Origin: Asterella californica
Lineage: Eukaryota; Streptophyta; Marchantiopsida; Marchantiales; Aytoniaceae
Direction: 5' to 3'
NCBI GenBank assembly: GCA_036924285.1
Contig: JAYKYS010000009.1
Coordinates: 17,794,001-17,858,000, forward strand
DNA: 64,000 nucleotides
In this document: positions 1-10,781 of the stretch, one piece after another
Numbering within the stretch: the first letter of the stretch is position 1
How the letters are laid out: every line of letters begins with the position of its first letter
The notes under the pieces: generated by a model
Seen by the model: the letters and a program-made list of their open reading frames with translations, nothing else
Told to the model about the DNA's origin: nothing
Database searches by the model: none
Program-made: the position numbers and the translations under genes

Positions 1-1327
1 GTCGAGTTGAGAGTTTTCCTGGGAAGGGTGGAACCTTCTGGCTGTGGTATGATCTTGAAGGCTGCGTTCAGTCTACTCGGGGAAGCGTTGGGCTTCAGGC
101 TATGGTTGCTTACTACAGAGGAAGGCTTCAGATGAAAAAGGGAATAGTATAACACTCACTCAGGTCGAATGGACCCTCCAGTATGTTCAGGAAGTGAAGA
201 TCACGTCAGACTAGCAGTAATAAGGTCAGACAGCGAACTTTAACAATCCAGATTCAGAAACATACGATGGTTCAGACTTCAGAACTCCTCCTACATGTAA
301 ATGAGGCCCTACTGACCATACACACGAAGTTTCAGCTTGAGATCAAATCAGAGTGTCGAGATATAGGCAGAAACGCTCTGAGCAGAGAAATTATGGCAAT
401 TTCTGATACCCAGTCAGCTATTTCGACCTAGAACAGAGAATTGGCTCGATCGCTTTCAAAGATTCTTATAGGATTTGCAGTACATAGCTTGCTGAACACT
501 CCTGTGAAGTTGGGCCTCCTGATTGTACACAGAACTCCAGATCTCGCTCTCTGAAGTTGCTGTTTCAGATTGAGAGCTTTTTGGACCCCCTCTACTTCAG
601 CGGTCGCCCCGAATTACTCACAGACTCAATTGACATGAAAATTTGGGGACAGTCGTAGCCCTGCTGCCAATGAACGCGACCTCGAAGGTTTGAAGCGATT
701 TTCTCATCTCTACTGCGATTGACAACGAAAACCCCAAAATCAACAGAAGTGTTGTAATTCTGGCACAAATCGAACTTCAATCAGCCATAACTCCTTCTTT
801 ATTGCTCCAAATCGATCAAAAATTTCGCTGACAGTGCTTGGCACGACGAACCCTATCTCCCTGTGCTCTCAGATTTCGTAGTCTCCTCACCAAATGCTCG
901 AACTCCTCTAAAGACCCCTACTACTAAGTTTAGCGGTACACTAAAGACAAAATTGGACCAATGGGAGTTCATAGCTTCACTCCCCTGTCCTTTTGTGTCC
1001 CAAACCACGTGGTGACTTAATTTTGCACATAGGCTATCACGTCAAGTCCCTAAAGTGCCAGCGTAACCCCTAAACTACATGCGAAGACATGTAAAACGAC
1101 ACATAATCTCGAAAGATAACCTAACCTCGCTAGGAAGCATGCATGGACGACATGTAATTACAACCCATGACCTTAACTCCATCTACATGGTAATCAACCT
1201 ACTAAGACTCAAAAGTATATAACATCCTCCAGTGTCGACTTCTCTGAGGTCCTAATTTCACTCAGAGAGACTAACGCTTGATAGAGAGGTGAATTATTTA
1301 CAATGTAAAATGATTCACATCACGACA
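1..1327 (-). repeat. LTR of retroelement family A, inverted, essentially full length
   Basis: This stretch is the reverse complement of 26723-28043 along its whole length, with scattered substitutions. Read on the minus strand it begins at 1327 with TGTCGTG and reaches the left edge of the window, one base short of the matching end. The plus-strand copy ends in CACGACA, so the LTR has perfect 7-bp inverted termini. The next bases (1328 onward) belong to an LTR of another family and show no polypurine tract, so a solo LTR inserted into older retroelement DNA is the simplest reading. The other flank is outside the window, so a target duplication cannot be tested. No coding frame is supported in it. 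Confidence 0.85.
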
Positions 1328-2954
1328 ACGTAGAAGATTGAAGAAGCGATCAGAAGTGTAGCACACTGGAAGCAGTACTGAGGTTCTTTTTATTTCTTCC
1401 CCCTTCTCCGATCGTTTGCATGAAATCTATCGATCCCTCTCCTCTCCCAAATTTTCTCTGAGCATATTGCACGCGGAAGCATTGTCCATTTTTGTCAACT
1501 ATCTTCTCCAACCTCTTCCCGAATCGAAATTGAGCTTTTCCTTCTTCCCATTCCAAAATTCGATGGTTTGACTATCAATTTGCCTATTGCGCTTCTATTC
1601 CAGAATCTGTGGACAGAAGACTTGTTTGAATGTCTAGATATTTCTAGAAGCCAAATGTTTGCAATTCACATCAAGTAGTTGGATTGGATTGGAATTGGAG
1701 TTGTGAGAAGCTTCATGTGAATCCAGAGTGAAATTGAGAGTTGATTGTTGTTTCGAGAAGCATGAAATTGAGAATCAGGTCTGTGCCTCCCAAGCTTCCT
1801 GACTTCTCAAATCCACATCTTCCTAGAGAGCTAGAAGATTAGAAAGGCTGGCAGAATGCGCGAGAAGATGTGAGGGTCCTTTACGGGTCTCTTCTGTCTG
1901 ATCCATAGTAGCTTGTTCCTTCTTCTTCCCGAACTTTATATGAGAGTTGTGAGAAGCCTTGCTGGCAGAATCTAGAGAGAATGGTCAAGGGTCATGTCTT
2001 CCCGTTACGCAGCAAGCTTCTTCTGAGAGTGTATGCGAGGTGAGGAGTTGAAAGATAGAGTATGAATATTTATTGTCTGTTGCGAGGCTAGATTACGTGT
2101 AAGAAGACGAAGATAGGTGAGATCAATGATGGGAAGCTTGGCTACGAGAAGTCTCCCGAAGACGTCAGTTAACCAAAAGCTGTCTTGAGAGTCTTCTTGG
2201 AGATCATTGTCACCGCAGGAGTCTTCTGATCCATTCGCAGACTTCGCTTCACACGTTTCTTCTCATCTTCTGTTAGGAAGTAGGATGAATTGCAAGGTGG
2301 ATTGTCTTCTTAGGAATTCATGCGATGTCTTGCCTAGTTAAGATTGCTTAGATATAGCTCGCAAGATGTGATGCACTTAGGAAGCACTGTTAGAATTCTG
2401 GAAGACAGAATAGTTGTCTTCTGTAAGATTTATTCGTCTTCTGAGAGTGGAAGTTGGACTGTGAGGGCCTGGTAAGGGTTGAGCCTTAGGCTCACAACAA
2501 GTATGTGTGATATAGTGTGTAACAGAAGCTCGAAATTTCGATGCATCCTCGAGGGTTGGTGTTATCACAAGCAGAGTTGATCGGGACCAAACCTTTCATC
2601 AAGTAGTTGGGCCTCGACTTCTTCACATAGGACTGGAATCTCGCGGACGAGGATCTGCTGGAAGAGATCAGAGCAGCATTACCTCCTCGCAACCGTGTAT
2701 CTATAAGGACATGTGTCGCTTGATGAAGATCATCCTTGTGGACGGTGGAGTGGTGACGCAGAGCTTTTCATCGACTTGAAGTAGAGAACCGCGAATATGA
2801 GCTCGAGTAAGAGAAGATTCCCATCATGATCTCAGAGAAATGACATGTACATGGAAGTAGTACATGCCTCTTCCTAGAAGACAGACATGGCAGGAACGGA
2901 TGGAAGGTGGAAATTTACCGGGAGCCGAAGAAGTATTTTCTGAGAAAGTTGTAC
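1328..2954 (+). repeat. Family-B LTR fragment (interior of a long LTR)
   Basis: The sequence aligns by eye with about 23690-25290, for example the shared blocks around 1800-2040 and 24180-24430, and the block around 2530-2700 with 24940-25100. It ends with the start of the LTR-encoded ORF: an ATG at 2887 in the same context as the ATG at 25223, followed by a K/R/E-rich start. The fragment is cut at 2955 by the start of another LTR (TGTGGTGTCC). No complete gene is present. It is a truncated relic into which the family-A LTR was inserted. Confidence 0.75.
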
Positions 2955-4908
2955 TGTGGTGTCCACAATTTGCAAAATTGGAGATTTTTTTTAAAATTTT
3001 AAGTTAATGACGGGTCTATATAATTGAAGTAACCTTATTACTTAAGATTACATCCTGCTTAGCGGGAAGATGATCTTAAAGGAATTCATGGGAAAAAGTC
3101 AACTTCTTCCGAAGACAGAAGTCGGAAGTCGGAAGACAGAGCACGCTTCCAAGAAGATAGTGACTATAACCACGGAGATACCAACCGCGCACCAACTAGG
3201 TAAGGAGTAGGTATACCTACCACGTAATCACAATTGTAGTAGGTAGGTCTAAAGTAGTCGAAGCCATTACTTAAATAGCGAAGAGAAGACAAAGAAGCAG
3301 AGGCACACCCGCACCATAGTTCTCTTTTTAGATTTAAGAATTGATCTCGATTCAAGAATTGGAGAGGACATTGAAAGCGCGCCGAAGCGAATTGAAGTGA
3401 GTGAGTAGGAGAGGACGTCTTCCAGCAAGAAGCGCACTCAAGGTAGAAGACTTGAGAATCCTCAAAGGACTAGAAGAGTAGAAATTGAGGGTCGAGGTGA
3501 AATCCGAGAGTGAAGCTTCGGAGTGCAGCAGATCGAGCTCGATTGTGGAAGTAGTGTTGCAACACCTCGAGATTGGAGACAGAAGCAGGATCGTGGCAAG
3601 ACATTGAAGACATGATCGAAGTCCTGAAGCGCGCAGAAGACTGAAGGAACAAACAGAAGCGTAGCTGGAAGCAGTACTGAGGTTCTTTCCATATCTTCTC
3701 CCTTCTCCATCGCTTCTGTCCTCTGTTCTTGCACCTTCCACACTTCCCCGATCATTTGCAAGTAGCCTATCGAACCTTCCTCGCCCCTGAAATTTCTCTG
3801 AGAAGATTTGGTCGAAAGTGTCGCCGAGCTTACAAAAGAAAAAGAAGAACTTCGGACGAAGGTGGAGGACTCAAAAGACCTTCAGAAGAAGTTAATGCCA
3901 GTGTTGTCTGCCTATGTGACTTCGAGCTTGGACTTCGAAGAGCTTGGTCTTCTTCGAACGTTGAAGGCAGAGGTAGTGCAAGCGGACACGAACCCCGATG
4001 GTGTGAAAGCGCGTCTTTCTTGACTCAGACAGAAGGTAGATAGGGAGTTAAGAGAGATTCGAGCGAACGTGGAGGTTCAGCTAAAGAGTTTAGAGCACAG
4101 TTAGGCTTAGGAGTATAGATTCAGTGAAGATGAAGATAGATAGTAAGGTAGTGAAGGTCTTCCGCCTTCTTAGGAAGAAAATCAGTTAGGTTAGTGAGAA
4201 GAGTATAAAAGCGACTCGACCTTTTGAAGTTGTATTTTTTTCCATATTTTCAGTTCTTTATTAATTAATTTTCATTTCTCAAAAGTGCGGAGCAAATGTT
4301 GTGAATGATTTGGACGAAGACGATTTCTTCCGAATATTCGGAGCTTGCTGTTGCAGGAGTAAATCTGAGTGACGAAGATCTTCGTAGGTAGACTTCGGCG
4401 AATGCTCTTCCGCGAAGGATGAACCTGCGTATTATGCGAATGAGATTAAGCGAAGGTCTGAGAACAAATCAATTATTGTGAAGTGGAAGAGAATAAGTTA
4501 AATTGTAAGAAGCGTTTGGAAGATGGTGGCTTCTTCTTGAGAATGCCTTCTTCAAATAAATGGCGTCTTTAAGAGTGAGGATTTAGTTGGAAAAACACTT
4601 CTTAAGAAGAGTAGGGGTTTATTCTTTGAACCTTGATGTGAAGTCTGTATTCTTATGTCTTTTCAAAAGAAGACTAGTAACATTTCAGCAGTATGAATAA
4701 CACAGAATGGAATAATATCCGGATGAGACTTTAAGTATGATAAGAAACCAAACCCAAGCACAACTTGACAAATTGAATAACATAAAACTACTAGAATTAT
4801 CATTGTGATGTTGTTGTACTGTGATTTGTGTAATTGTTGATTGTATCTTCGTGGGAACGATCCTTAATTTACTATTTCTGATACATTGTGTTTCTCTGGG
4901 TTGTTACA
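2955..4908 (+). repeat. 5' LTR of element 1, mosaic of families B and C
   Basis: The left end TGTGGTGTCCACA matches the LTR start at 22960 (TGTGGTGCCCACA). The right end GGGTTGTTACA at 4908 matches the terminus of the solo LTR at 18209 read on the other strand. A tRNA-Asp-like primer site follows after 18 nt (4927). The first 0.8 kb resembles family B (compare 22960-23850) and the remainder resembles family C, with the switch near 3800. A remnant of the LTR-encoded coiled-coil protein survives at about 3808-4023 (VAELTKEKEELRTKVEDS). The segment 4695-4782 is inverted relative to the solo LTR. Confidence 0.75.
3808..4023 (+). pseudogene. C-terminal remnant of the LTR-encoded coiled-coil protein
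   Basis: About 71 codons run VESVAELTKEKEELRTKV and on, a charged heptad-like segment followed by a short conserved tail (SSLDFEELGLLRTLKAEV). The same tail is seen on the minus strand in the solo LTR (near 19200-19300: AKLDGIELELLQRLRTEL), and the coiled-coil start recurs at 11325-11400. The N-terminal part of the protein is missing because the LTR changes family just upstream. The function is not known. It is a relic with no start codon of its own that can be trusted. Confidence 0.6.
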
Positions 4909-4926
4909 TATTGAAACACAAAACTT

Positions 4927-4945
4927 TGGCGCTGCTGCTGGGGAT
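4927..4945 (+). other. Primer-binding site of element 1 (tRNA-Asp type)
   Basis: The sequence tggcgctgctgctggggat differs at two positions (c/t changes) from tggcgccgttgccggggat, the site complementary to the 3' end of tRNA-Asp that many plant Ty3/gypsy elements use. It starts 18 nt after the LTR end at 4908. The same 18-nt spacing is seen at 14137, which supports both calls. Confidence 0.8.
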
Positions 4946-5158
4946 ACAGATTTAACTTTTACTTGAATTCAGTACGGAGTAAGCGTCAACATGTATGTCG
5001 GAGGGAGCACCAGCGCCTTCTGAAGAAGACCAGAAGACGAGAAAGACAAAACGAGCGCTAAAAAAAGATTTATCCGTGAACATCTGTTGGAAGAAGTCCA
5101 ACACCGAAAAGAAGAAACGAAGGAGCGGAGAGGTCAAGCGTCTCAGAAGTGACAGGAG

Positions 5159-6600
5159 GTGAAAACTTTATCAGAAGGAACTTCATCTTCAATAGGAAGG
5201 AGTTCGGTACCTATCTCATCGCGAGCTCTCTACGAAAAAACGAGCGAAAATATTGGAAGAAGAAGAGTGATATCGGATCTCCAAGTTCGAGTGGAAGAAG
5301 TGGAGAAAGTTCACCTAAAGATCTTTCATGGCTACCATTCCCTTCGAGAACCACAAGTTTACATGAATCACTGTTCGGATCAACGTAGAAGGACAAGAGT
5401 ACTCAAGCTGAAGACGAAGAGACAGATTTAGAAGAAACTCCTCCTCTCCGAAGAGTAGAGCTACCCCAATCTTCATCTTCATCTTCAAGTTCTGATAAGT
5501 CAGAACCCAATATTTTGACTACTCTTGCAGAAGATCCGAATCCAAAGGCGGAAGCGGCTTTGGAATTGATTGTTAAACATGGGCCAGAGATTACAAGTTT
5601 TGTAGAGCTCATGAAGAAACAAAGGGGACAAGAATTAATTCAAGAATTGTTGTCGTTGGGATCACCTGCTCTACAATTCCCGAATCTTCGACCTCACGAG
5701 ATTCTAGGACTATCACTTTCCAAATTACAGAGAACTATGAGAACTATGAGAACTATGAGTCTTCAAATATCCTCAGCAGAGACCATGACAAGACCTCGGG
5801 ATGAGAAAGAAGAAGGACTTCCAGAAGTCTAAAAATAATCAGAAGGAAGAGAAGAAGAAGAAGAAGAAGCTGAAGCGAAAGAGCAGAAAATTTTCATCCT
5901 CAGAAGAATCTTCAGAAGAGGAGTCTTCGGACGAAAGTTCAACATCGAAGGACAAATATTCTTCCTCTTCGGACGAAGAGGAGAAACGTAAGAAGAGAAA
6001 GAAGAGAACAAAGTCAAGACCCCGATGGTGAAGAGAACATCACCACCTAAAGATCACGCACTTGATGACCTTCTCAAGAAGTTCGAAGACCTCAAGGTGC
6101 AGTTGGTAAGAATGTCAGAAAGACGTAAGTCACCATCTGGTTCTCGTCCAAATTTGTGATGTACTAGCTGTTGGAAACCTGGACACGTCAACACGGAATG
6201 TTTTAATAACCAACCGTCTTACACATTCAGTGGAATGGGCGCCATGGTATGAACCCAACTACTTCGTGGAGTGTGAAGATGATGTCTATGGAGTACAAGC
6301 TCAAGATGATGCTATGGTGCCCACTCAGCCCCAACAATTCACTACAATTCGTCCGGTACACATGCAACGCTTTATAACCAGACAAATGATAACTAACGTC
6401 TCTCAACGGAAGTTTGCACCTGCAGGTTACCAAGGACCACCAACTCTTGGTACGTCATGTTTTAATTGTGGAGTCGTTGGTCATTGGGCTCCTAGTTGTC
6501 CTCATCCGAAGAAACAAGTAGGATATATGCCACTGTGTGAAAAATGTGGTAAATGTAAACATGGAGCCATTGACTATACAAATAAACCGGCCTAGAAGAC
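5159..6600 (+). pseudogene. Degenerate gag of Ty3/gypsy element 1
   Basis: A broken gag lies downstream of the primer site. Recognisable parts, in changing frames, are an acidic and basic N-terminal stretch (5159-5430), a Glu/Leu-rich stretch (5515-5832), a Lys/Ser-rich low-complexity stretch (5801-6031) and a series of CCHC zinc knuckles. Knuckle 1 is CTSCWKPGHVNTEC near 6160, knuckle 2 is CFNCGVVGHWAPSC near 6459, and knuckle 3 is CEKCGKCKHGAIDY near 6537, whose last Cys is now Tyr. The order matches element 2 (15840-16230). Gag would form the particle and bind the RNA. Frameshifts and stops make this copy inactive. Confidence 0.75.
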
Positions 6601-7329
6601 TGGTGTAAGATTTCAACCACCTTCCATCCAAACATGACCAGATGCAGGGGTGAACATTAGTGGAAGAACTGAAGATCAAAGATTCACAGGAGGAAGACGG
6701 AAATGGTTGGTCAGAAGATAAGGACATTCTGGTAAACAAAGTGGAGACTCGAAGTGGGAAGAGACTATTTCGAAAGGGGGAGATTTTAGCGGAAGCTGCA
6801 GTTTAGGAGGAGAAGGACCTCAAGAAGACTGAGCGAAAAGACTTAAAGAAGAAGAAGAAAATGCACAAAACTTTGACAGAACAAGTGTGTGATTCGGCAG
6901 AGAAGCGGACGAAGTTGGATTTGGCCGAAGTTTGCAAAGAAGACAAGAGGACGAAGAAGACTTCGACAAGACTAACTGCTGACATTTCAGAAGAAGTGAA
7001 AACACTACTCGGTAAGGAATTGAGTAAACAGATGAATGGAGCAGAACCGAGTCATGAAGGGCTGGTGAAGGTGAAGACCAAAGACTATTCGTCTGAAGAT
7101 ATTCGACATCAAGAGACTGAGCAAACAAAGAAGACTACTTAGGTGGTAAGCCCAATTATAATGTAGTAGAGGACTTACTGAACCAACAGGCTAACATAAT
7201 GATAAAGTAGTTGGTCGAAGATAATAGGTTGTATAGAAAGTTGTTGCTGGCAGCCTTAAGAAAACCGGCGAAGACCAAAGCGAAGAAGTTGCCTTCAGTA
7301 TTTCAAGTGAGATCGTAAGACTTAGGATC
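6601..7329 (+). pseudogene. Degenerate linker between gag and protease of element 1
   Basis: Short frames rich in Lys and Glu (for example 6861-7142, KKTSTRLTADISEEVKTLL) occupy the place between the zinc knuckles and the protease. Element 2 has a Lys/Ser/Glu-rich linker at the same position (16320-16900). No domain is recognised. The stretch is probably the disordered C-terminus of gag or the start of pol. Confidence 0.5.
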
Positions 7330-7824
7330 CTCAGAAGCAGACATCGAAATAGATGAATGTCTAATAAAGCATGTACCTATAGACTATGGATCAAGTGTGA
7401 ACCTTATCACACAGGATACTGCACATGAATTGGGATACACAAAGTTCGAATCAACACCAAGGGTGTTGGGATGGCGGACCAGAGCAGAAGAAGACCTTTG
7501 GGAGTGCTACGAGATATTCTCACAAGAATTGGTGGGAAAGTCTTCAAAATCACTTACATAGAGCTAAGACCATTGGTTAAAGCTGGTTATGGAGTACTGA
7601 TAGGTCGACCTTGGCTATATAGTGCTAAGGTACTTACTGATTGGTACAAACAAAAGCTATCCTTTAATGATCCAATGAAACCTAAGGATAAATGTGTATC
7701 AGTAAGTTGGAGAAAAATGTCACACCAGGGTGAGACGTCTTCAACAGACTCAATGTACACTTCGGATGAAGACTCTTCATTTTCAAGCACTAGCTCAGAG
7801 AATGAGAGTTCAGGACCTACATAG
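7330..7824 (+). pseudogene. Retropepsin-like protease of element 1, inactive
   Basis: The frames read CLIKHVPIDYGSSVNLIT around 7360-7420, then ADQSRRRPLGVLRDILTRI and VLIGRPWLYSAKVLTDW in 7471-7824. This is the aspartic protease fold of Ty3/gypsy pol, with the catalytic D-S/T-G near the start and the late L-I-G-R-PWL strand. The catalytic triplet here is DYG; element 2 has DSG at the same place, so this copy has lost the key residue. An in-frame break lies near 7470. The product would have processed the polyprotein. Confidence 0.8.
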
Positions 7825-7907
7825 TTGTGAACTACTTGCAATGCTATGAGATAGAAGAAGAAGAAGAAGAACAGTATGAAGGGCCTGACGAAGAATAGCA
7901 ATCACAG

Positions 7908-9095
7908 TTGGGACAGGGAAGTTCAGATATAAGCCACACTGAAGGAATGGTACTGAAGTCAGCAATAGTGGATTTGATCCTCGAAGAAGGGAAGGTCTTG
8001 AAGATCACAGCGAAGTTACAGGGAGCGGAATTGGAGGTGTACCGCGACATGTTAACTTACTATCATGATGTGTTCGCCTGGAAGTTAGAATACATGAAGG
8101 ATATTCCTGTGAAGTGGGATCAACATCGAATTGACCTGCTGGAAAACCATGTACCTGTGAGACAAAGACAGTATCGGCTAAATCCGAAATACTCCCTCTT
8201 AGTCAAAGATGAGATTGATAAGTACTTAAGTGCTGGTATTATCTTTCCTGTCCTTAGCAGTGAATGAGTATCACCTATAGTGATAGTACACAAGAAGAAG
8301 ACTGGTAAAATTAGAGTATGTCAAGATTTCAAAAACTAAATGCAGCAACCAGGAAAGACCATCACCTCTTATCTTTTACAGATTCTATTGTGGATAGGGT
8401 AGTTGGTCATAAGTGCTATAGTTTTCTTGATGGATTTTCAGGATATAATCAAGTATCCATTAGAGAAAAAGACAAAGACAAAACTACTTTTATCATCGAC
8501 TGGGGTACTTTTGCGTATCATAAGATGCCTTTTGGTTTGTGTAATGCTCCTGCCACATTTCAGAGAATGATGACAAACATTTTCCAGGAGTATCTTATGA
8601 AGTTCTTAGAAATTTTTATAGATGATTTTTGTGTTTTTGGTCTAAGGGAAGATCGTATAAATTCCTTGGTATAGTTTTTCAGCGTTGTAGAGAGACTCAG
8701 TTGGCATTACACTGAGAAAAATGTTTCTTTGCCATGACAGAGGACATTCTATTATGACGCAACGAGGCATTGAAGTAGATGTAGATAAGGTCCAAGTCAT
8801 AGTAACGTTGAACCTCCCCTCTAATGTTAGTGAGTTGTGAGGATTCCTATGACATGTGGGCTACTACCGAAGGTTTATCAAAGACTATGCAATCTTGGCA
8901 GCACCACTAACAGAGTTGTTGAAGAAGTCTACTGAGTACCTTTGGCTGAAACAGAGACAAGAAGCTTTTGAAACGCTGAAGACGAAGTTGATTGAAGCTC
9001 CAGTCATGACAACACCAGATTGGAGTCAGCACTTTCAAGTGTATGTTGATATCGTCGGTGTTTGCTATTGGAGTGGTACTGAGTCAGAAAGATAG
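7908..9095 (+). pseudogene. Reverse transcriptase of element 1, broken
   Basis: Successive frames give the RT entry block (HDVFAWKLEYMKDIP, RQYRLNPKYSLLVKDEIDKY), the palm (FLDGFSGYNQVSIREKDK, MPFGLCNAPATFQRMM), the catalytic box FIDDF near 8620, and the thumb/connection (GYYRRFIKDYAILAAPLTEL, 8856-9095). The break after 8267 is a stop at GAATGAGTA. A second gap lies at 8675-8855. The order and motifs identify Ty3/gypsy RT without doubt. Chromovirus-like features are absent. The element is inactive because of the stops and shifts, although the catalytic Asp pair remains. Confidence 0.9.
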
Positions 9096-9531
9096 TGAAA
9101 AGAAGGACCATCTAATTTACTATGCAAGTAGACAGCTGTCTGCTGCAGAGAGTCTGCTGCATAGAAAAATTACTCTACTATAGAGCGTGAAGCATTAGGG
9201 ATGGTGTATTCTGTCAGAAAATTTTTGACACTACTTGTTGGGGTGTGAGTTTGTATTCTATGTGGATCACTATGCTTTAAAACATCTGGTGCAAAACTCT
9301 GATTTGTCGGGAAGAATAGCACGATGGATGTTGTTACTGCAGGAGTTCAAATTCACAGTTCAAACTTGGGCAGGTAAACATCATGAGAATGCGGACTACT
9401 TGTTCCGGTTACGAACAGGAGAAAGACAAGATAACGTGGCGGATGATTTTCTAGATGAAGAACTTTTTCAACCGACAGCAGCTCATTCGAGTAGGTACCA
9501 TGAAATATACAGATACTTGTCTACATTATAG
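9096..9531 (+). pseudogene. RNase H of element 1, broken
   Basis: The region carries the later RNase H blocks FVFYVDHYALKHLVQN, GRIARWMLLLQEF and ENADYLFRL (9235-9531). The first blocks (near 9040-9230) are spread over different frames with stops. In element 2 the same domain is intact over one frame (22180-22580), which shows what has been lost. The enzyme would remove the RNA template during reverse transcription. Confidence 0.8.
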
Positions 9532-9542
9532 TGTCCTGATGT

Positions 9543-10781
9543 ATGGACGTGGAGCAACGCACGGTGTTCATACACAAGGTTGGACCATATGAGCTGAAGA
9601 GTGACATTTTGTTCAAGAAGGGGACCGATGAAGAGTTGCAAAGATGTCTGGAGGAGGAAGAAGTATCAAGAATAGTGGAAGCCATGCATTCTGAATCAGT
9701 AGGAGGTCATTATGTCCTTCGCAACACAATGAAGAAGATTCTGGATGCAGGATACTGGTGGTCCATCATGTACAAAGATGTGCAGATAATCATTAAGAAG
9801 TGTGATAGTTGCCACCGAGTAGGTAAGCCTACTCGAACTACTCAGTGACCACTCCATTCTATCTTACCCCTTGCACCATTTGAGAAGTGAGGAATTGATT
9901 TTGTGGAGCCCATTCAGACAGCAACGGAAAAGACACGCAGAAGATACATCTTGGTTGCTACTGACTATGCAACGAAGTGGGTAGAAGCTGAAGCAACAAA
10001 GAAAGATGATGCGGTGACAGTGGCGACTTTCTTACATAAGAATATCATCACCAAGTTTGGATGTCCATTAGAACTGGTGAGCGATAAGGGTACACACTTC
10101 TTGAATAGCACTATAGAAGCATTGACAAAGTATTTTCAGATCAAGCATCGGAAAACTACTCCATATAATCCTAAGGCAAATGGACTTACTGAGAAGAGTA
10201 ATGGTTTAATGTGCAAGATTTTGAGCAAAGTGACTGTCAATCATGCTTATGATTGGGATACCAAGTTGGATGCAGCGCTGTGGGCATTTAGAAATACAGA
10301 GAAGATCACGACACGACAGACGTCATTCTTCTTAGTCTATGGAATGCATCCCATCATATCCATTGAATTCGAAATCCCTACTTACAGAATTATGTCACAT
10401 GATAGATTGTCTGCAGAAGAGAGTCAGCTCATTAGACTACATAATTTGATGGCACTAGAAGAAGACCGTGAGACATCTTTGGAGTAAACTAAGGTCATAC
10501 AAGAGAAGCGAAAAGAAAAATATGATAAAAAATTAAAGAAGGTAGATGTGAACGACGGAGATCTAGTTTTGCTATATGATAGTCGGTATGCTAAATTTTT
10601 CAGGGAAGTTGCAGCTGCGATGGATGGGACCATACAGAGTTTCAGAACATTATAGCAATGGATCAGTCCAACTTGAAGACTTAGAAGGAAATCTTTTTGC
10701 TACTCGAGTGAATGGAGGAAGAATCAAGCGGTATTACTGCTCATGTGTTTGCGGGGTCGCTCACATCTGGGGGGAGAAGTA
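9543..10781 (+). pseudogene. Integrase of element 1, nearly complete but broken
   Basis: The zinc-binding HHCC module is at 9543-9848 (MHSESVGGHY ... CDSCHRV). The core at 9903-10487 has the full D,D-35-E set: TDYATKW, LVSDKGTHF and the Glu in NGLTEKSNG. A TAA at 10485 (Gln CAA one transition away) interrupts the frame, which continues with KEKYDKKLKKV. A frameshift near 10600 precedes the GPY/F-type module RWMGPYRVSEHYSNGSVQLED. The frame ends near 10740. No chromodomain is seen. Of the integrases in this window this is the most complete. Confidence 0.88.
10743..10781 (+). promoter_or_regulatory. Foldback plus polypurine tract before the LTR of element 1
   Basis: A short foldback (atgtg...gcg / cgc...cacat around a ggg loop) is followed by the purine run ctggggggagaag and then the LTR start TGTAGAACCC at 10782. 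The same arrangement with a perfect 9-bp stem is found at 22923-22944 before the LTR at 22960. The polypurine tract primes plus-strand DNA synthesis. Confidence 0.55.

Noticed and set aside
5801..6031. Lys/Ser/Glu-rich frame as an SR splicing or nucleolar protein
   Set aside because: It lies between capsid-like and zinc-knuckle parts of gag in element 1, and element 2 has the same low-complexity stretch.
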